7,913 nucleotides of DNA from positions 1-7,913 of the forward strand of contig QMPG01000136.1 in NCBI GenBank assembly GCA_003648455.1, given 5' to 3'. Source of the stretch: Bacteroidota bacterium. GTDB lineage: Bacteria; Bacteroidota; Bacteroidia; Bacteroidales; B39-G9. Positions 6,194-7,913 of the stretch are shown here, in pieces. Both the position numbers and the translations under genes were made by a program. The notes under the pieces are model-generated. The model was not told where the DNA came from. It ran no database searches and was given only the letters and a program-made list of their open reading frames with translations. Each line of letters starts with the position of its first letter. Within the stretch, counting starts at the first letter, position 1.

Positions 6194-7762
6194 CTATTTA
6201 ACTTTTTTAATAAAAACACTTTGAAGTTCTTCAAGCGATTTTCCTTTAGTTTCAGGCACTCTAAATATGATAAATACTAAACCCAGAGCAGCAAAAATGC
6301 CGTATATTAAAAAGGTTGTTGATGTTCCAAGTTTTGTAAGTTCCCACGGAAAAACCAGTTGTACCAAAAAACTAATTACAGAGTTAATAAATCCCACAAA
6401 AGAAATGGCTATAGCTCTAACTCTATTTGGAAATAATTCTGAAAACAATACCCACATCACAGGACCTATTGATACTGCGAATGACGCAACAAACGAAAGT
6501 ATTGCTACAAGTATTAATATTGAATTAAGATTAATGGACTTTGCCAAGATTTCTGAACCATAACGTTTTGTTACAGACAATCCTAAAGCTTCGTTTAAAG
6601 CCATTTTAAAATCAACATCATTTGAAAATTCTACATTTTTTATATGCTCCAGTTGTTCTGTATTAATTGATGATGACAAGGATGCAACTGTATCATTATC
6701 AATAATATAAGTAGCTGAATTAAAGCCATAAAAAAGCACAAACATTGAAATTGCAATTCCTGCAACTCCAAATATTAACAATGGTTTTCTACCTATTCTA
6801 TCAATTAAAATTATTGCTATAATGGTGAATACTAAATTAATTAGACCAACATAAATTGCCTGAGAAAAAGAAGCATCAACACCTAATCCTGACTGTTCAA
6901 ATATCATAGGAGCATAAAAGAACACCGAGTTAATACCGGTTAATTGCTGCAATGCCGCAAGCACAATTCCTATAGTGAGCACTACTCGTAATGCAGGATA
7001 AAAAATTTCTTTAATATGAACTTTGCTTTTATTTATATCGGTAATAAGACTTTTTTTTACAGCTTGTAAATCAATTACTGCATTTTTCTCTCCAACTGAT
7101 TTTTTCAAAATCCCCAGAGCTTCGTCATCTTTTCCTTTCATAATAAGCCATCTTGGACTTCTTGGAACAACAAAAAGTGCAATAAAATAAATTATTGCAG
7201 GAATTGCTTCCAGCCCTAACATCCAACGCCAGTTATAAGCATCTAGTTTTAATAATTTAGTCCATTCAGCATCTGATTGCCCGAATTTCAGTATTAAATA
7301 ATTAGTAAAAAAAGCTACCGATATTCCAAGAACTATGTTTAACTGATTAAACGAAACCATTGTGCCTCGTATTTTTGGCGGAGATATTTCAGCTATATAC
7401 ATTGGTGCAATTATTAATGATGCACCCACGCCAAAACCACCAAGCATTCTTGCTAATACAAAAAAAACAAATGATGGTGCTGTTGCTGAAAAGATTGCTG
7501 ATAAACTATATAAAACTGCTGCTAATGAGAGTACGCGTTTTCGTCCCCATCTGTCGCTTAAAGGGCCGGCAACCAACATAGCCAGAGTTGAAGTTAAAGT
7601 TAAAGAACTAACAGCCCAACCCAATTCTAATTTTGTAAGTCCAAACTCAGGTTCAATAAACTTAATAACACCTGAAATTACAGAAGCATCAAATCCCATT
7701 AAAAAGCCACCAAGTGCAACTATTAGCGAGACCAATACTATATAAGCTTTATTTACTTTCAT
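6194..7762 (-). CDS. Sugar porter family MFS transporter
   Basis: The 522-residue, twelve-helix membrane protein carries the full set of sugar-porter motifs: GFDASVISG in helix 1 (23-31), DRWGRKR between helices 2 and 3 (70-76), PRSPRWL after helix 6 (200-206), QQLTGIN in helix 7 (272-278), DRIGRKP between helices 8 and 9 (321-327), GPVMWVLFSELFPNRVRA in helix 10 and the following loop (433-450), and PETKGKSLEEL after helix 12 (503-513). The protein is expected in the inner membrane as a proton-coupled or facilitated importer of a sugar. Unlike the roughly 460-490-residue bacterial porters, it has an extra hydrophilic segment of about 55 residues (about 353-408) between helices 9 and 10, predicted to face the periplasm. 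I believe longer porters of this type are common in Bacteroidota. The ATG at 7762 directly precedes helix 1 and follows an A-rich stretch. It is the first gene of the apparent four-gene operon, so it probably supplies the substrate of the two cytoplasmic enzymes. The transported sugar cannot be read from sequence; glucose or short beta-gluco-oligosaccharides are the contextual guesses. Confidence 0.93.
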   Translation of the reverse strand: MKVNKAYIVLVSLIVALGGFLMGFDASVISGVIKFIEPEFGLTKLELGWAVSSLTLTSTLAMLVAGPLSDRWGRKRVLSLAAVLYSLSAIFSATAPSFVFFVLARMLGGFGVGASLIIAPMYIAEISPPKIRGTMVSFNQLNIVLGISVAFFTNYLILKFGQSDAEWTKLLKLDAYNWRWMLGLEAIPAIIYFIALFVVPRSPRWLIMKGKDDEALGILKKSVGEKNAVIDLQAVKKSLITDINKSKVHIKEIFYPALRVVLTIGIVLAALQQLTGINSVFFYAPMIFEQSGLGVDASFSQAIYVGLINLVFTIIAIILIDRIGRKPLLIFGVAGIAISMFVLFYGFNSATYIIDNDTVASLSSSINTEQLEHIKNVEFSNDVDFKMALNEALGLSVTKRYGSEILAKSINLNSILILVAILSFVASFAVSIGPVMWVLFSELFPNRVRAIAISFVGFINSVISFLVQLVFPWELTKLGTSTTFLIYGIFAALGLVFIIFRVPETKGKSLEELQSVFIKKVK

Positions 7763-7793
7763 CTTTTTTATTTAGTCAAATATTAACCCGAAA

Positions 7794-7807
7794 AATTCAT
7801 AATTTTT
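7794..7807 (-). promoter_or_regulatory. Candidate regulatory element upstream of the MFS operon (copy 2 of a shared 14-base word)
   Basis: On the minus strand AAAAATTATGAATT ends 31 bases before the MFS start codon. It is identical to 362-375 in front of the GH30 gene. A looser sequence TAATATTTG (7785-7777) just downstream resembles the Bacteroidota -7 box TAnnTTTG but has one base too many between TA and TTTG, and I found no suitably spaced TTG upstream. The word may be an operator or part of an atypical promoter. A second short word shared by both upstream regions, TTGGTAA, occurs at 7827-7821 and 360-354, but on the opposite side of the 14-mer in each case. Confidence 0.4.
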
Positions 7808-7827
7808 CTACGCTTAAGAATTACCAA

Positions 7828-7858
7828 CAAATTTGGTGTTTTTTAAACCCCAAATTTG
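7828..7858 (-). repeat. Strong inverted repeat upstream of the MFS gene (hairpin B)
   Basis: CAAATTTGG at 7828-7836 pairs with CCAAATTTG at 7850-7858. After one T-C mismatch (7837/7849), four more pairs (7838-7841 with 7845-7848) close a TTT loop, giving 13 pairs in a 14-position stem. No T-run follows on either strand, so it is not a simple terminator. The right arm is part of a perfect 12-base palindrome CCCAAATTTGGG (7849-7860). It could be an operator, an RNA leader structure, or the 3' end of a transcript from an upstream gene outside the window. Confidence 0.55.
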
Positions 7859-7880
7859 GGTACTTCTAATGCGGGGTTTA
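7844..7880 (-). repeat. Second inverted repeat overlapping hairpin B (hairpin A)
   Basis: TAAACCCC at 7844-7851 is perfectly complementary to GGGGTTTA at 7873-7880 (8 pairs, 21-base spacer). The 7844-7851 arm overlaps the bases needed for hairpin B, so the two structures cannot form at once. A small GCGG/CCGC stem (7871-7874 with 7881-7884) overlaps the other arm. The geometry resembles an attenuator, but no T-run terminator is present and transcription of this segment is unproven. Confidence 0.4.
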
Positions 7881-7913
7881 CCGCTTTACTTTCCACTATC
7901 CATCGCTAATTCA

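Noticed and set aside
7360..7745. Two overlapping open frames on the plus strand opposite the start of the MFS gene
   Set aside because: Both are antisense to conserved sugar-porter motifs, and neither translation shows a domain or a plausible upstream region.
7777..7785. TAATATTTG as a Bacteroidota -7 promoter box for the MFS operon
   Set aside because: The consensus TAnnTTTG needs two bases between TA and TTTG, but here there are three. No TTG is found at the right distance upstream, and the implied leader would be only a few bases.
7828..7858. Hairpin B as an intrinsic terminator
   Set aside because: The stem is good, but neither strand has a T-run after it. On the minus strand it is followed by TTGGTAATTC, and on the plus strand by GGTACTTC.
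7886..7912. Possible C-terminal tail of an upstream minus-strand gene (codons for ELAMDSGK then TAA)
   Set aside because: Only eight codons are visible before the right edge, and the other two frames contain early stops that are equally uninformative. A CDS cannot be supported from this fragment.

Overview
The window is AT-rich (about one third G+C by eye). Five protein genes are visible, all on the minus strand. Several features point to Bacteroidota, probably an environmental or marine member: start codons preceded by A-rich stretches instead of Shine-Dalgarno sequences, a SPII lipoprotein in a glycan locus, a sugar-porter MFS protein of about 520 residues with a large loop insert, and the combination of carbohydrate-enzyme families. 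No RNA gene, CRISPR array, insertion sequence or integrase is visible.

Layout in transcription order (right to left). An upstream non-coding segment (7763-7913) carries overlapping inverted repeats. Then come a sugar-porter MFS transporter (6194-7762), an exported clan GH-A (GH2-type) glycosidase with a C-terminal Ig-like domain (4857-6185), a 1153-residue GH94-superfamily protein best matched to the GH149 beta-1,3-glucan phosphorylases (1373-4834), and a GH17 beta-1,3-glucanase-type enzyme (483-1367). These four are separated by only 8, 22 and 5 bases and look like one operon. Two inverted repeats follow, one leading into a T-run, and look like the operon's end. A fifth gene, the N-terminal 110 codons of a GH30 lipoprotein, starts at 332 and runs off the left edge.

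The working model is a beta-glucan (laminarin-type, beta-1,3 with beta-1,6) utilisation locus. The GH30 lipoprotein and the exported GH-A enzyme would trim glucan outside the cytoplasm. The MFS protein would import sugar or short oligosaccharide. The GH149-like phosphorylase and the leaderless GH17 would process beta-1,3-gluco-oligosaccharides inside the cell, yielding glucose 1-phosphate. No SusC/SusD pair and no regulator lie inside the window.

The most interesting non-coding observations are an identical 14-base word at almost the same distance (29 and 31 bases) upstream of the MFS and GH30 start codons, which suggests shared control of two transcription units, and two mutually exclusive hairpins upstream of the MFS gene. 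Family assignments come from reading motifs by eye. The GH149 call and the subfamily of the GH-A enzyme are the least certain.
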